Positions 20,827 through 29,778 of a stretch of 64,000 nt of DNA are shown here, piece after piece. The notes under the pieces are model-generated. The model was not told the DNA's origin, did no database searches, and saw only the letters and a program-made list of their open reading frames with translations. The stretch is taken from positions 124,001 through 188,000 of the forward strand of contig JAJPKF010000018.1 of NCBI GenBank assembly GCA_021323865.1. Reading direction: 5' to 3'. A program made the translations under genes and the position numbers. Within the stretch, counting starts at the first letter, position 1, and each line of letters begins with the position of its first letter. Source of the DNA: Pseudomonadota bacterium (lineage in GTDB: Bacteria > Chloroflexota > UBA5177 > JAJPKF01).

Positions 20827-21702
20827 CTACGCGGCCGTTCCCAGGTTCAGGCTGCGAAGATAACTGCGAAACTCGTCACCGAACTCCGCCCGCTGGAGGG
20901 CGAGCTCCACGTTGGCCTTGAGATAGTCGAGCTTGTCCCCGGTGTCGTAACGACGGCCCTCGAACTCGTAGGCGTAGACCGGTCGTTCTTGCACGAGGGT
21001 TCGCAGTGCGTCGGCAAGGTAAATCTCCCCGGCAGTGCCCTCACGGGTGCTCTCCAGAATGTCGAACACGTCCGGAGTGAGCACGAACCCGCCGATCTGA
21101 GCCAGGTTGGATGGCGATTGCTCCACCGTCGGCTTCTCGATGACGCCATGGACCCGATACTCGCGTTCCCGGATTGACTCCACCTCCAGCATTCCGTAGC
21201 GGGGATAGTCGATCGACTCGACCGCCTGAACACCGATGATGGGGCCGCCGAGACGCTCGAAGGCGTCGATCATCTGGCGCGTCACCGGAGGGTCTCCCAG
21301 AATGATGTCGTCTCCCCATAGGACGGCAAAGGGCTCATCGCCGACCGCCGCACGAGCCACCAGCACTGCATGCCCGTTTCCGAGCGGCTCCTTCTGTCGG
21401 ACATAGATCACGTTGGCGAGATCGTCAATCCGTCGCACCTGCTCGAGTGTTTCGTGCTTGCCTCGGTTCTCGAGGTGGAACTCGAGCTCAAAGCTGGTGT
21501 CGAAGTGGTTCTCGATGGCCTGCTTGCCGTAGCCGGTAACGATCACGATATCGGTGATGCCCGAGGCCACCGCCTCTTCGACGATGTACTGGATGACGGG
21601 CTTGTCGACGATGGGGAGCATCTCTTTGGGGACCGCCTTGCTGGCAGGCAGCAGACGAGTTCCCAAACCGGCGGCGGGAATGACCGCCTTGCGAACCTTC
21701 AC
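20827..21702 (-). CDS. galU: UTP-glucose-1-phosphate uridylyltransferase
   Basis: VKVRKAVIPAAGLGTRLLPASKAVPKEMLPIVDKPVIQYIVEEAV; GTG start at 21702. The longer ORF upstream overlaps the tRNA. Confidence 0.95.
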   Translation of the reverse strand: MKVRKAVIPAAGLGTRLLPASKAVPKEMLPIVDKPVIQYIVEEAVASGITDIVIVTGYGKQAIENHFDTSFELEFHLENRGKHETLEQVRRIDDLANVIYVRQKEPLGNGHAVLVARAAVGDEPFAVLWGDDIILGDPPVTRQMIDAFERLGGPIIGVQAVESIDYPRYGMLEVESIREREYRVHGVIEKPTVEQSPSNLAQIGGFVLTPDVFDILESTREGTAGEIYLADALRTLVQERPVYAYEFEGRRYDTGDKLDYLKANVELALQRAEFGDEFRSYLRSLNLGTAA

Positions 21703-21850
21703 GCCGCGCCCCCCTTCAGCAGCCCCACCCTCGATACGAGGAAATCTAGCACGCTCGATGGATACGTTTGCCCCAATGATCGAGGCGCAGGCCTCTCCGA
21801 CGGCACGGTCGGCGGGGTTGGGCGAGCCCGCCCCGAAATGCGTCCAATTC

Positions 21851-21941
21851 TGGCGGATGGGGTGGGATTCGAACCCACGAGGGCTGTGAACCCTACCGCT
21901 TTTCGAGAGCGGCGCACTAAGCCGGACTATGCGACCCATCC
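21851..21941 (-). tRNA. tRNA-Ser (anticodon CGA), CCA encoded
   Basis: GGATGGGTCGCATAGTCCGGCTTAGTGCGCCGCTCTCGAAAAGCGGTAGGG...GTGGGTTCGAATCCCACCCCATCCGCCA; acceptor GGATGGG/CCCATCC; anticodon loop CTCGAAA; long variable arm. Confidence 0.97.
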
Positions 21942-22012
21942 AAGCGCTTGAGTTTACCAGTTTGTGCCCTGAATCCAGGCCGCAAACCGCAGCCGCACAC
22001 CTACACTAATGC

Positions 22013-23158
22013 GTGATTCTGCGCCGGTTACAGCTTCAGCACTTCCGGAATTACCGGCGCCTCGACCTCTCGCTGGAAGAGGGCGTGACGGTCCTGTATG
22101 GCTCTAATGGAGCCGGAAAGACCAACATCCTCGAGGCCGTGTTCGCCCTGGCCACAACCAAGTCGTTTCGGGCGCGCACAGACCGCGAGCTGATCGATCG
22201 GCGCTTTGAGCCTCTCGACGGACCGTTCCCCTTCGCGCGCCTGTCGGGTGAGGCCGACACCGCTCGCGGCACCCTCTCCGTGGAGATGATCATCGGTCTT
22301 GACGGCGCCACGGATGCCCCGGTCCTGCGCAAGCGTTTCAGGCTCGACGGCACGGCCCGGAAAGCGGTGGACGTGGTCGGGCGTCTAAAGGCCGTTCTGT
22401 TTTCGCCGGTCGACGTTGATATCGTGACCGGCTCGCCTTCTCTCCGCCGGCGCTTCGTCGACCTCATGTTGTGTCAGGTCGATTCCAGTTATCTTCGGCT
22501 TCTTCAGTCCTACACTCGGGTTGTGCAGCAGCGGAACGCCGCGCTGTCACGATTTGGGGCCCGCATGCCTGCCCAGCAGCTCGATTTCTGGGATCAACGG
22601 CTGATGGCGGATGGGTCAGAGATTATCGGGCGTCGCCTGGAGATGATGGAATGGCTGGGCCCCTGCGCCGCGGAGATGTACATGCGGCTCTCGGGTGGTG
22701 GGGAGGCCTTCGCGATCGAATATGTGTCGAGTCTAGGGGAGATTGAGGGGCTGAACGCCGATGTACAGAACCTCTTTTCCCAGCGTCTCCGGGCTCTGGG
22801 CACGAAGGGATTGGAGCAGCGCCTCACACTCGTCGGGCCCCATCGAGACGACCTCAGCATGACGCTGGACGGCGTTCCCTTACCGTCGTTCGGCAGCCGA
22901 GGACAGCATCGTACAGCGGCCCTCGCGATGCGGATGGCAGAGGCAGCCTACATCCTGCATCGCACGGGCGAGAGACCAATCATGCTTTTGGACGAGGCGT
23001 TGGGGGAACTGGACGATCGGCGGCGGGATCACCTTCTTGACTTCACCGCTTCTCATCCCCAGGTCCTCCTGACCGGCACAACGGCCGATCTCTTTCCGCA
23101 GGACTTCCGGCGTCGTGGAGCTCTCATTCACGTCGAGGGCGGCGCGATCGCGGCCTGA
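22013..23158 (+). CDS. recF: DNA replication/repair protein RecF
   Basis: ILRRLQLQHFRNYRRLDLSLEEGVTVLYGSNGAGKTNILEAVFALATTKSFR; SRGQHRTAALAMRMAE; LLDEALGELDDRRR. Confidence 0.96.
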   Translation: MILRRLQLQHFRNYRRLDLSLEEGVTVLYGSNGAGKTNILEAVFALATTKSFRARTDRELIDRRFEPLDGPFPFARLSGEADTARGTLSVEMIIGLDGATDAPVLRKRFRLDGTARKAVDVVGRLKAVLFSPVDVDIVTGSPSLRRRFVDLMLCQVDSSYLRLLQSYTRVVQQRNAALSRFGARMPAQQLDFWDQRLMADGSEIIGRRLEMMEWLGPCAAEMYMRLSGGGEAFAIEYVSSLGEIEGLNADVQNLFSQRLRALGTKGLEQRLTLVGPHRDDLSMTLDGVPLPSFGSRGQHRTAALAMRMAEAAYILHRTGERPIMLLDEALGELDDRRRDHLLDFTASHPQVLLTGTTADLFPQDFRRRGALIHVEGGAIAA

Positions 23159-23253
23159 TCTTCAACCGTGCCTGGGCCGGCCCGCCGTTGCGCGGTTCCT
23201 TCATGGCGTGGAGCCATGAGTGCGCGCTCTTGGGATATGCCGTCGAACGGCAC

Positions 23254-23283
23254 TTGTGTGTGCCGCAGCGAAATGCGTAGGAT
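23254..23283 (+). promoter_or_regulatory. Candidate promoter of the secreted protein gene at 23343
   Basis: TTGTGT (23254-23259), 18 bp, TAGGAT (23278-23283). Confidence 0.3.
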
Positions 23284-23342
23284 AGTTGCGTAACGTCTCG
23301 GGTGTTGTCACCACGGCGAATATTCGAAGGATAAGGAAGGGC

Positions 23343-24578
23343 ATGTTCAACCGTTTAACCGCACCGCTTCGATTGCCGGTCATTGCCGCCGCTGCCATGG
23401 GTCTGGCCGCATCGGCCTGGGCGCCCACGGCCTCAGCCGCGATTGCTCATCGAGCTCCGAACCTGGCTAGTAGGTTCCCTTCGAGCCTCCAGGGTCACCT
23501 GCCGCCGGTACTGCAGCGACGGCTCACTGGTCTGATGGGCCCGGTTCGCGCTGCCCAGCAGCCGGATTTCTACTTCTTCGACACGAACCTGCTCAAAGTG
23601 ACGAGCTCCACGGGGAAGACGCTCTACCTCAACGTTTCAGGTAGTTTCGCTCCGGGCAGCCCCACTGCGAGACTCTCCGTAAACCTCTCTAAGAATGCTT
23701 TCTCTCAGACGGGGGAGTCGAACAACGAGTATCACTACTGGTCGTTCACCGTTCCGCTCACGGGCTCGGGAAACAGCACCGTCATGTTCCCAAATAACAA
23801 CATCGACGTAAACAGCAACTTCGGCCCGTACGGCAGCTTGAAGATTTCGTCCACTCATGGCTCGAGCTCCAACGCAAAGTGCCAGTCGGGATCCGAGAAG
23901 TACTACCGGGAGTCGGCACAGGCCACGCTTACGCTGAACACCAAGAACAAGTACGAGTCGTCAAAGTGGGGTGGCGTCTCGGGCAAGTTCTCGTTCCCGG
24001 AGAGCAGTCTATCGGAAGACTTTCAGTGCATTCCAGTCTTCCCGAACTACAGTGCAGCCTGTATCAGTGGCGGATCGTGGGACCAGTCTCAGATGATTGG
24101 CAGCAACTCCGAGAGCTTCGGAGGGTCCAGCTTCACGGAGAACGGCCAATCGTACGGGTATGCCTTCGCCTCGCGAATGGTTGCTCTGAAGGGCCTCCCC
24201 ACCAACGTGACGGGGAGTCGGGATGACGAAATGATGGATGGCGGCATCTCCCAGAAGTTCAGCAAGTCCGCCGCGAACCCCCATCCACTCAAAGCGGAGA
24301 TCGGCCCAGCCGCCAACACCGACCAATATATGCACGGTGGCGCAACACTGACCGCGGCGAAGTCGACAACCGACAGCTCGGGATCTTGCAAGCTCGGAAA
24401 GACCACGAAGACGCAGTATGATTCGTTCCCGTCGGAGGGCCCCAACCATACAAGTGGTCAGGTTACTTACACCAACGGTTCGCGAAAGCTTAAGGCCGTC
24501 ATGCATGTCGGCCCCAAGTTCACCATTCCCAACCAGACCGGCACGAACGGCGACGTCCTCATCTACTCGTACAAGTAA
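23343..24578 (+). CDS. secreted protein of unknown function
   Basis: Signal peptide MFNRLTAPLRLPVIAAAAMGLAASAWAPTASA; Ser/Gly/Asn-rich mature region; no family recognised; SD AAGGAAGG before ATG. Confidence 0.75.
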   Translation: MFNRLTAPLRLPVIAAAAMGLAASAWAPTASAAIAHRAPNLASRFPSSLQGHLPPVLQRRLTGLMGPVRAAQQPDFYFFDTNLLKVTSSTGKTLYLNVSGSFAPGSPTARLSVNLSKNAFSQTGESNNEYHYWSFTVPLTGSGNSTVMFPNNNIDVNSNFGPYGSLKISSTHGSSSNAKCQSGSEKYYRESAQATLTLNTKNKYESSKWGGVSGKFSFPESSLSEDFQCIPVFPNYSAACISGGSWDQSQMIGSNSESFGGSSFTENGQSYGYAFASRMVALKGLPTNVTGSRDDEMMDGGISQKFSKSAANPHPLKAEIGPAANTDQYMHGGATLTAAKSTTDSSGSCKLGKTTKTQYDSFPSEGPNHTSGQVTYTNGSRKLKAVMHVGPKFTIPNQTGTNGDVLIYSYK

Positions 24579-24593
24579 AGGTCAGTTCATGCG

Positions 24594-24627
24594 AGAGCCC
24601 GGTCCCTCCAAGGACCGGGCTCTTTTC
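24594..24627 (+). terminator. Rho-independent terminator
   Basis: AGAGCCCGGTCC-CTCCAA-GGACCGGGCTCT followed by TTTCTATCTTTT. Confidence 0.92.
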
Positions 24628-24715
24628 TATCTTTTCAGTCCCGTCTATCGCGCGATGACCGGTGTCGATTGGCCCTCGCCGATCCTCCATAGAATTGGAA
24701 ACGAGCGGGGTGAGG

Positions 24716-25330
24716 ATGGACGACTTCCTGCGCGCGCTTGCATCCGGGGACCCAGTGCCCGGAGGTGGGAGCGTCGCGGCACTTGAGGTTGCGATTGGGG
24801 CGGCGCTCCTATCGATGGTCTCTGAGTTGACGCTTGGTCGGAAGAGGTATGCGTCGGTTGAAGAAGAGGTCCTCGGGATTCGGGCTCAGTCAGACAACAT
24901 GCGGTCCAGAGCTCGCGCCCTCGTCGATGCCGATTCGGTCGCCTACGGGAGAGTTGCCGAAGCAATGCGGCTGCCTCGGGACAACGACGACGAGAAGGAG
25001 CACCGGCGGCGGACGATCCAGGCAGCACTGAAGCGTGCCGTCGAGCCGCCGCTTTCGACCATGCAGGCGGCCCAGGAGGGCATGGTGCTGGCCACGCGAC
25101 TCGCGGCCATCGGAAACGCTTCCGCTGTGAGCGACGTTGGGACGGCAGCCCACGCCTTCCTGGCGGGTTACCTATCGGCCAAGCTCAACGTGGACATCAA
25201 TCTGGCTTCCATCCGCGATGAAGCGTTCGTGCAGTCGATCGGCCAGGAACCAGTGCTTCGATACGACATTCAATCCGACTGGCGGAAGACGGGTGACATG
25301 GTCCGGGAGGTCATCGGAGCGCCTTCGTGA
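24716..25330 (+). CDS. cyclodeaminase/cyclohydrolase family protein
   Basis: MDDFLRALASGDPVPGGGSVAALEVAIGAALLSMVSELTLGRKRY, characteristic PGGGS...A motif. Confidence 0.92.
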   Translation: MDDFLRALASGDPVPGGGSVAALEVAIGAALLSMVSELTLGRKRYASVEEEVLGIRAQSDNMRSRARALVDADSVAYGRVAEAMRLPRDNDDEKEHRRRTIQAALKRAVEPPLSTMQAAQEGMVLATRLAAIGNASAVSDVGTAAHAFLAGYLSAKLNVDINLASIRDEAFVQSIGQEPVLRYDIQSDWRKTGDMVREVIGAPS

Positions 25331-26181
25331 CCGCCCGCAGACTGGAGGGCAGACCAGTCGCGGCGCGCATTCGCGAACAGGTGGCGGAAGACATCCGGGA
25401 CGTCGTTTCGCAGGGCTCCGAACCGGGACTTGCCGTCGTGCTGGGAGGCAACGATCCGGCAGCTGCCGTGTATGCCCGACAGCTTGACCGTCAGGGTACT
25501 GCCTTGGGCATACGGGCGGAGGTTCTGTCCCTACCACTCGAATCCAGTGAAGCTGAGGTCGATGGGCTGATTGACCGGCTCAACAACCGGCAAACGCTTG
25601 ATGGAATCGTTGTGGCAACGCCGTTGCCGCCGCAAATAGCCCTTTCCCGGCTTTCGGGCCGGTTGGATCCGGCGAAAGATGTGGATGGGATGACGGTCGT
25701 CAACAGCGGCCGGCTGTATCTCGGCCTTCCCGCGTCAGTCCCGTCGACCGCCATGGCGATACTCGAGCTCCTCGTCTCGGCAGGGGTGGAAATTCAGGGG
25801 AAAGAAGCGGTGGTCGTCGGCCGCAGCCCCACGGTGGGGAAGCCGGTGGCCATGCTATTGCTCCGCTCTGGAGCCACGGTTACCGTAACCCATACACAAA
25901 CGAGAGACTTGGCAAAGCACACGGGGAAGGCAGACATCCTTGTGGTCGCTGCCGGCAGGCCTGGACTCATCAGTGGGTCGATGATACGTCCGGGCGCCGT
26001 CGTGATAGATGCCGGCATTAATGTCGTCGGTGAACGCATCGTCGGGGATGTCGACTTCGAGGGAGCGGCCGAGGTCGCGGGCGCTATCACCCCCGTGCCC
26101 GGCGGGGTCGGGCCACTGACGAATATCATGCTCTTTCGGGCCGTGGCGCAGAACTTCCGCCGGAGGATGGGCCATGGGTAA
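25327..26181 (+). CDS. folD: bifunctional methylene-THF dehydrogenase/methenyl-THF cyclohydrolase
   Basis: DGIVVATPLPPQI; DPAKDVDGMTVVNSGRL; VVGRSPTVGKPVAMLLLRSGATVTVTHTQT; GGVGPLTNIML. Confidence 0.96.
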   Translation: MTARRLEGRPVAARIREQVAEDIRDVVSQGSEPGLAVVLGGNDPAAAVYARQLDRQGTALGIRAEVLSLPLESSEAEVDGLIDRLNNRQTLDGIVVATPLPPQIALSRLSGRLDPAKDVDGMTVVNSGRLYLGLPASVPSTAMAILELLVSAGVEIQGKEAVVVGRSPTVGKPVAMLLLRSGATVTVTHTQTRDLAKHTGKADILVVAAGRPGLISGSMIRPGAVVIDAGINVVGERIVGDVDFEGAAEVAGAITPVPGGVGPLTNIMLFRAVAQNFRRRMGHG

Positions 26182-26998
26182 GGGGTGGGGTTTCGCCTGG
26201 GGATCCAAGACCTTCGTCATGGGCATTGTTAACGCAACTCCCGACAGCTTTTCCGGCGATGGAGTCGGAGATGATGTGGAGGCGGCGGCCGCAGCGGCAT
26301 TGAGTCAGGTCGAGGCGGGTGCCGACATCGTGGATGTCGGCGGCGAATCAACACGCCCTGGGTCCACTCCAGTGGCCCTGCCGGACGAGCTCCAGCGCGT
26401 CATTCCCGCCATCCGGGCAATTCGGGGACGTTCAGCGATCCCGATTTCGGTCGATACCAGCAAGGCGCCGGTGGCTGAGGCGGCTGTAGAGGCAGGCGCC
26501 GGCGTCGTGAACGACGTCTCCGGTCTGCAAGCCGATCCAGGCATGATCCAGGTTCTCTCCGCTTGCCATGCCGGCGTGGTACTGATGCACAGCCGTGCCG
26601 AACGGAAGCGCACAGACATTGTGGAGGAAGTGGTGGACTTCCTACACCAAGCGAGTGAGCGGGCGATGAAGGCTGGGATCTCAGGGGATCGGATCGTTGT
26701 GGATCCAGGCTTTGGCTTCGCCAAGGATGCGAGCGAGAACCTGATCATCCTGCGGCGGCTGCCTGAGCTACGCGCCTTGGGGTTCCCGGTGCTCGTTGGA
26801 GCTTCCCGCAAGTCCACCATTGGCCGGGTGCTCGCGCTGCCGGTCGGCGATCGCATGGAAGGCAGCGTGGCCGTGATGGTGGTTGCCATCGTCGGCGGGG
26901 CAGACATGGTACGGGTTCACGACGTACAAACCTCGGCCCGAGCGGCCAAGATGACGGACGCGGTTGTGCGGGGGTGGGAGCCGGACGAGACCGGCTGA
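26174..26998 (+). CDS. folP: dihydropteroate synthase
   Basis: VMGIVNATPDSFSGDG; DIVDVGGESTRPGSTPV; VVNDVSGLQADP; VVDPGFGFAKDASENL. Confidence 0.96.
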   Translation: MGKGWGFAWGSKTFVMGIVNATPDSFSGDGVGDDVEAAAAAALSQVEAGADIVDVGGESTRPGSTPVALPDELQRVIPAIRAIRGRSAIPISVDTSKAPVAEAAVEAGAGVVNDVSGLQADPGMIQVLSACHAGVVLMHSRAERKRTDIVEEVVDFLHQASERAMKAGISGDRIVVDPGFGFAKDASENLIILRRLPELRALGFPVLVGASRKSTIGRVLALPVGDRMEGSVAVMVVAIVGGADMVRVHDVQTSARAAKMTDAVVRGWEPDETG

Positions 26999-27181
26999 CG
27001 AGACGGTGTCGCAGCGAGGCCCTCAGACTCCTTCCCGGCTCCACGAGGATCCCCAACCGTCCTCCAAACTCAGACCCCTCGACACTGTTCAGACTGTCCA
27101 GTCCGAGTGCCCGCGTTTGTGGCGCTATCATCTAATCGGCGATAGAAGCTATCCGGAAGACCCACCGAACGGAGGAAGCCG

Positions 27182-28450
27182 GTGACAAGTCCCTATCAGC
27201 ACTTTGTGGAGACGCTCGAGGAGGCCGGCCGCTGCCTCGGCGTGTCCGCGGATCTCCTGCGTCGCATTGCGACCCCGGAACGGGTACACACAGTGTCGGT
27301 TCCCATCAAGCGGACGAGCGGCGCGTGGGAGATCTACGCGGGATACCGGGTCCAGCATAATTCGGCCCGGGGGCCCTACAAGGGTGGCATCCGCTTCCAT
27401 CCGCAGGTCAACCTGGACGAGGTCAAGGCCCTGGCTGCCTGGATGAGCATGAAGACCGCGGTTGTCGACATTCCGCTGGGTGGGGGTAAGGGCGGTATCA
27501 CTGTCGACCCCCATAGTCTTGACGACGCGGAGCTGGAAGCCCTCACGCGGATGTACACCAACCGGATCCACCGGGACATCGGCCCCTACGTGGACATTCC
27601 GGCTCCCGACGTGAATACCGACTCTCGCATCATGGACTGGCTGGCGAATGAATATGGGCGGTTGACCGGCTTGCCCACACCGGCGGTGGTAACCGGCAAG
27701 AGCATCTCGGCCGGTGGCTCAGAAGGCCGTGATACGGCCACGGCGCAGGGTGGCTTCTTCGTGCTGCAGTCGGCGCTCGAGGCAAACGGCGAGAGTCTCG
27801 CCGGTAAGCGGGTTGCCATTCAAGGCTTCGGGAATGCGGGCGCGAATTTCGCGAAGCTGGCTTCGCAGGCTGGCGCTCTGGTGGTGGCGGCATCTGATAC
27901 GTCAGGCGCCATCGCCTCCGAACAAGGCCTGCCTGCTTCGGACCTGGCTCAGTTCAAGGCAGAGGGCGGCCGATTCTCACAGATGAACGGCGAGTTTACC
28001 CGTATAGGGCCGGAAGAGGTGCTGACCTACACGGCCGATATCTTGGTGCCCTCGGCTCTGGAGGATCAACTGTCGCGTGAGATCGCGACGGGCGTGACCG
28101 CCCGCTATGTCCTCGAGCTGGCCAACGGGCCAACCACGGCCGACGGTGACGCTGTCCTGGAGCAGCGAGATGTCGTGGTGCTGCCGGACATCCTGGCCAA
28201 CGCCGGTGGCGTAGTCGTGAGCTACTTCGAATGGCTGCAGAACGTCAGCCTGGAGCGCTGGAGCGGCAACCAGGTCCGGACGCAGCTTGCCGACGTGATG
28301 AAGAACGCCTTCGAGGCCGTGGCCGGAATCAAGTCGGCGAGGAGCGTCTCCTATCGACTGGCTGCCTATTGCCTCGCCATTCAGCGCATCTCCGCGGCTA
28401 TGGAAACTCACCCTATGGGGGCTGAGAGTGCCTCCCCAGTGAAAACCTAA
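27182..28450 (+). CDS. Glu/Leu/Phe/Val dehydrogenase (glutamate dehydrogenase)
   Basis: GYRVQHNSARGPYKGGIRFHP; KTAVVDIPLGGGKGGI; DIPAPDVNTDSRIMDW; GTG start with GGAGG upstream. Confidence 0.95.
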   Translation: MTSPYQHFVETLEEAGRCLGVSADLLRRIATPERVHTVSVPIKRTSGAWEIYAGYRVQHNSARGPYKGGIRFHPQVNLDEVKALAAWMSMKTAVVDIPLGGGKGGITVDPHSLDDAELEALTRMYTNRIHRDIGPYVDIPAPDVNTDSRIMDWLANEYGRLTGLPTPAVVTGKSISAGGSEGRDTATAQGGFFVLQSALEANGESLAGKRVAIQGFGNAGANFAKLASQAGALVVAASDTSGAIASEQGLPASDLAQFKAEGGRFSQMNGEFTRIGPEEVLTYTADILVPSALEDQLSREIATGVTARYVLELANGPTTADGDAVLEQRDVVVLPDILANAGGVVVSYFEWLQNVSLERWSGNQVRTQLADVMKNAFEAVAGIKSARSVSYRLAAYCLAIQRISAAMETHPMGAESASPVKT

Positions 28451-28464
28451 CCGCGGCCCACTGA

Positions 28465-28788
28465 CTATCGCCGGCGGCGGCCAGCTCCTGCGGCCGGCTC
28501 TCGCCGGAGCCCCTCGAGGACGGTGAGGACGGCCTCTCGGAACGCCGGTTCATCCTCAATCAGGGCTGGATCAACCGCATCGTACATCCAGTGGTTTTCC
28601 CGGCGCCACCGGAAGCGAAATGCGCCCTTCCAGGCCGCCGCGAAGAGCAGGCCGTCACAGTAGAAGCCCCACCCGCCGAACATGCGGCGCACCTCCAGGC
28701 CCGGAAGCCAAGCCAGTGCCTCTTCGGCCGCTAACCGAATCTGATCTTCAGCGATACTCATGCTTGACTCAGTGTGGCTGACGGGCAT
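28465..28788 (-). CDS. TfoX N-terminal domain family protein
   Basis: VRRMFGGWGFYCDGLLFAAAWKGAFRFRW. Confidence 0.85.
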   Translation of the reverse strand: MPVSHTESSMSIAEDQIRLAAEEALAWLPGLEVRRMFGGWGFYCDGLLFAAAWKGAFRFRWRRENHWMYDAVDPALIEDEPAFREAVLTVLEGLRREPAAGAGRRRR

Positions 28789-28839
28789 TCGTGCAGGAGA
28801 TTGACCAAGAGGACGCTACCGGGAGCAGTGTCTCCGGCG

Positions 28840-29778
28840 CTACTCGACCATCACATCGAGGAGCTGATCAAACACCTCATGCGCGGTAATGTCGTGCAGG
28901 CAGTCGGGCCTGTGACAGACCCTAACGTCGGTTCTGGGTGGCTCCGTGCAGTGACGGATCACGCGGACGCGGGGACCCAGTGGCGACCAGCTCGAGGGGT
29001 GCGTCGGCCCGAAGAGGGTCACGCTGGGCACGCCCAGCAAACCCGCGAGATGGGATACGCCCGAGTCGTTGCCGACATAGCCGCTTGATGCGGTCAGATA
29101 TTCCGCGAGGCGCTGGAGCGTTGGTTCGCGAAGGATCTCCGCCCGGACATCAAAGCGAGTCGCTCGCTCCCGCTCGGCCGGACCCTCCAGGACCGCGACT
29201 GGATAGCCCCTAGCAGTCAGGAGGACCGCCAACTCCTCAAACAGCTCGACCGGTGGACATTTCCACGTCGCGCCGGATCCTGGGTGCAGGATGATGGGAC
29301 CGCGAGGATTGTTCGTCCGCGCGACAACCGGTGCGACTGCCTGTGGCCCCGTCCAGTTGGCATGGATCCCCAGCGGAGAGAGTGCCGACAGCAGCCACTC
29401 GGCAGTATGGACACCCGCTGGTGGGCGTGGATCGGACAGAAGGGCATCCGGTCGAAGGTGACGGATCGCCGAGCGAAGCGGGTCGTTCCCAGTGAAGACG
29501 ACCACTACATCGCTGAGAGGAGATACCTCGACGAGGTTCATCAGTTCGATCGAGAAGGCGCGATCCACCAAACCCCACGACTCGTACAAACGCGCCGGCT
29601 CGCCGCGAACTGCCAGTGTTAGGAACGCGGTCGGAAAAGCAGCGCGCAACGCTCGAACGGCGGGAAGCAGAAGCAGGATGTCGCCGAGGCCCGACATCCA
29701 GGCACAGAGGAGGATGCGATCACATCCGGTGGAGGCAACCGGGGCGTCAGTCACGTGCAGGCGGCAGTAGACTACCAT
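28840..29778 (-). CDS. glycosyltransferase family 9 (heptosyltransferase-like)
   Basis: GLGDILLLLPAVRALRAAFP; ILHPGSGATWKCPPVE; GNDSGVSHLAGLLGVPSVTLFGPTHP. Confidence 0.88.
   Translation of the reverse strand: MVVYCRLHVTDAPVASTGCDRILLCAWMSGLGDILLLLPAVRALRAAFPTAFLTLAVRGEPARLYESWGLVDRAFSIELMNLVEVSPLSDVVVVFTGNDPLRSAIRHLRPDALLSDPRPPAGVHTAEWLLSALSPLGIHANWTGPQAVAPVVARTNNPRGPIILHPGSGATWKCPPVELFEELAVLLTARGYPVAVLEGPAERERATRFDVRAEILREPTLQRLAEYLTASSGYVGNDSGVSHLAGLLGVPSVTLFGPTHPSSWSPLGPRVRVIRHCTEPPRTDVRVCHRPDCLHDITAHEVFDQLLDVMVE

Noticed and set aside
20827-21939. Full-length 370-aa version of GalU
   Set aside because: The N-terminal extension would be antisense-free but overlaps the tRNA-Ser gene; homology supports the GTG at 21702.
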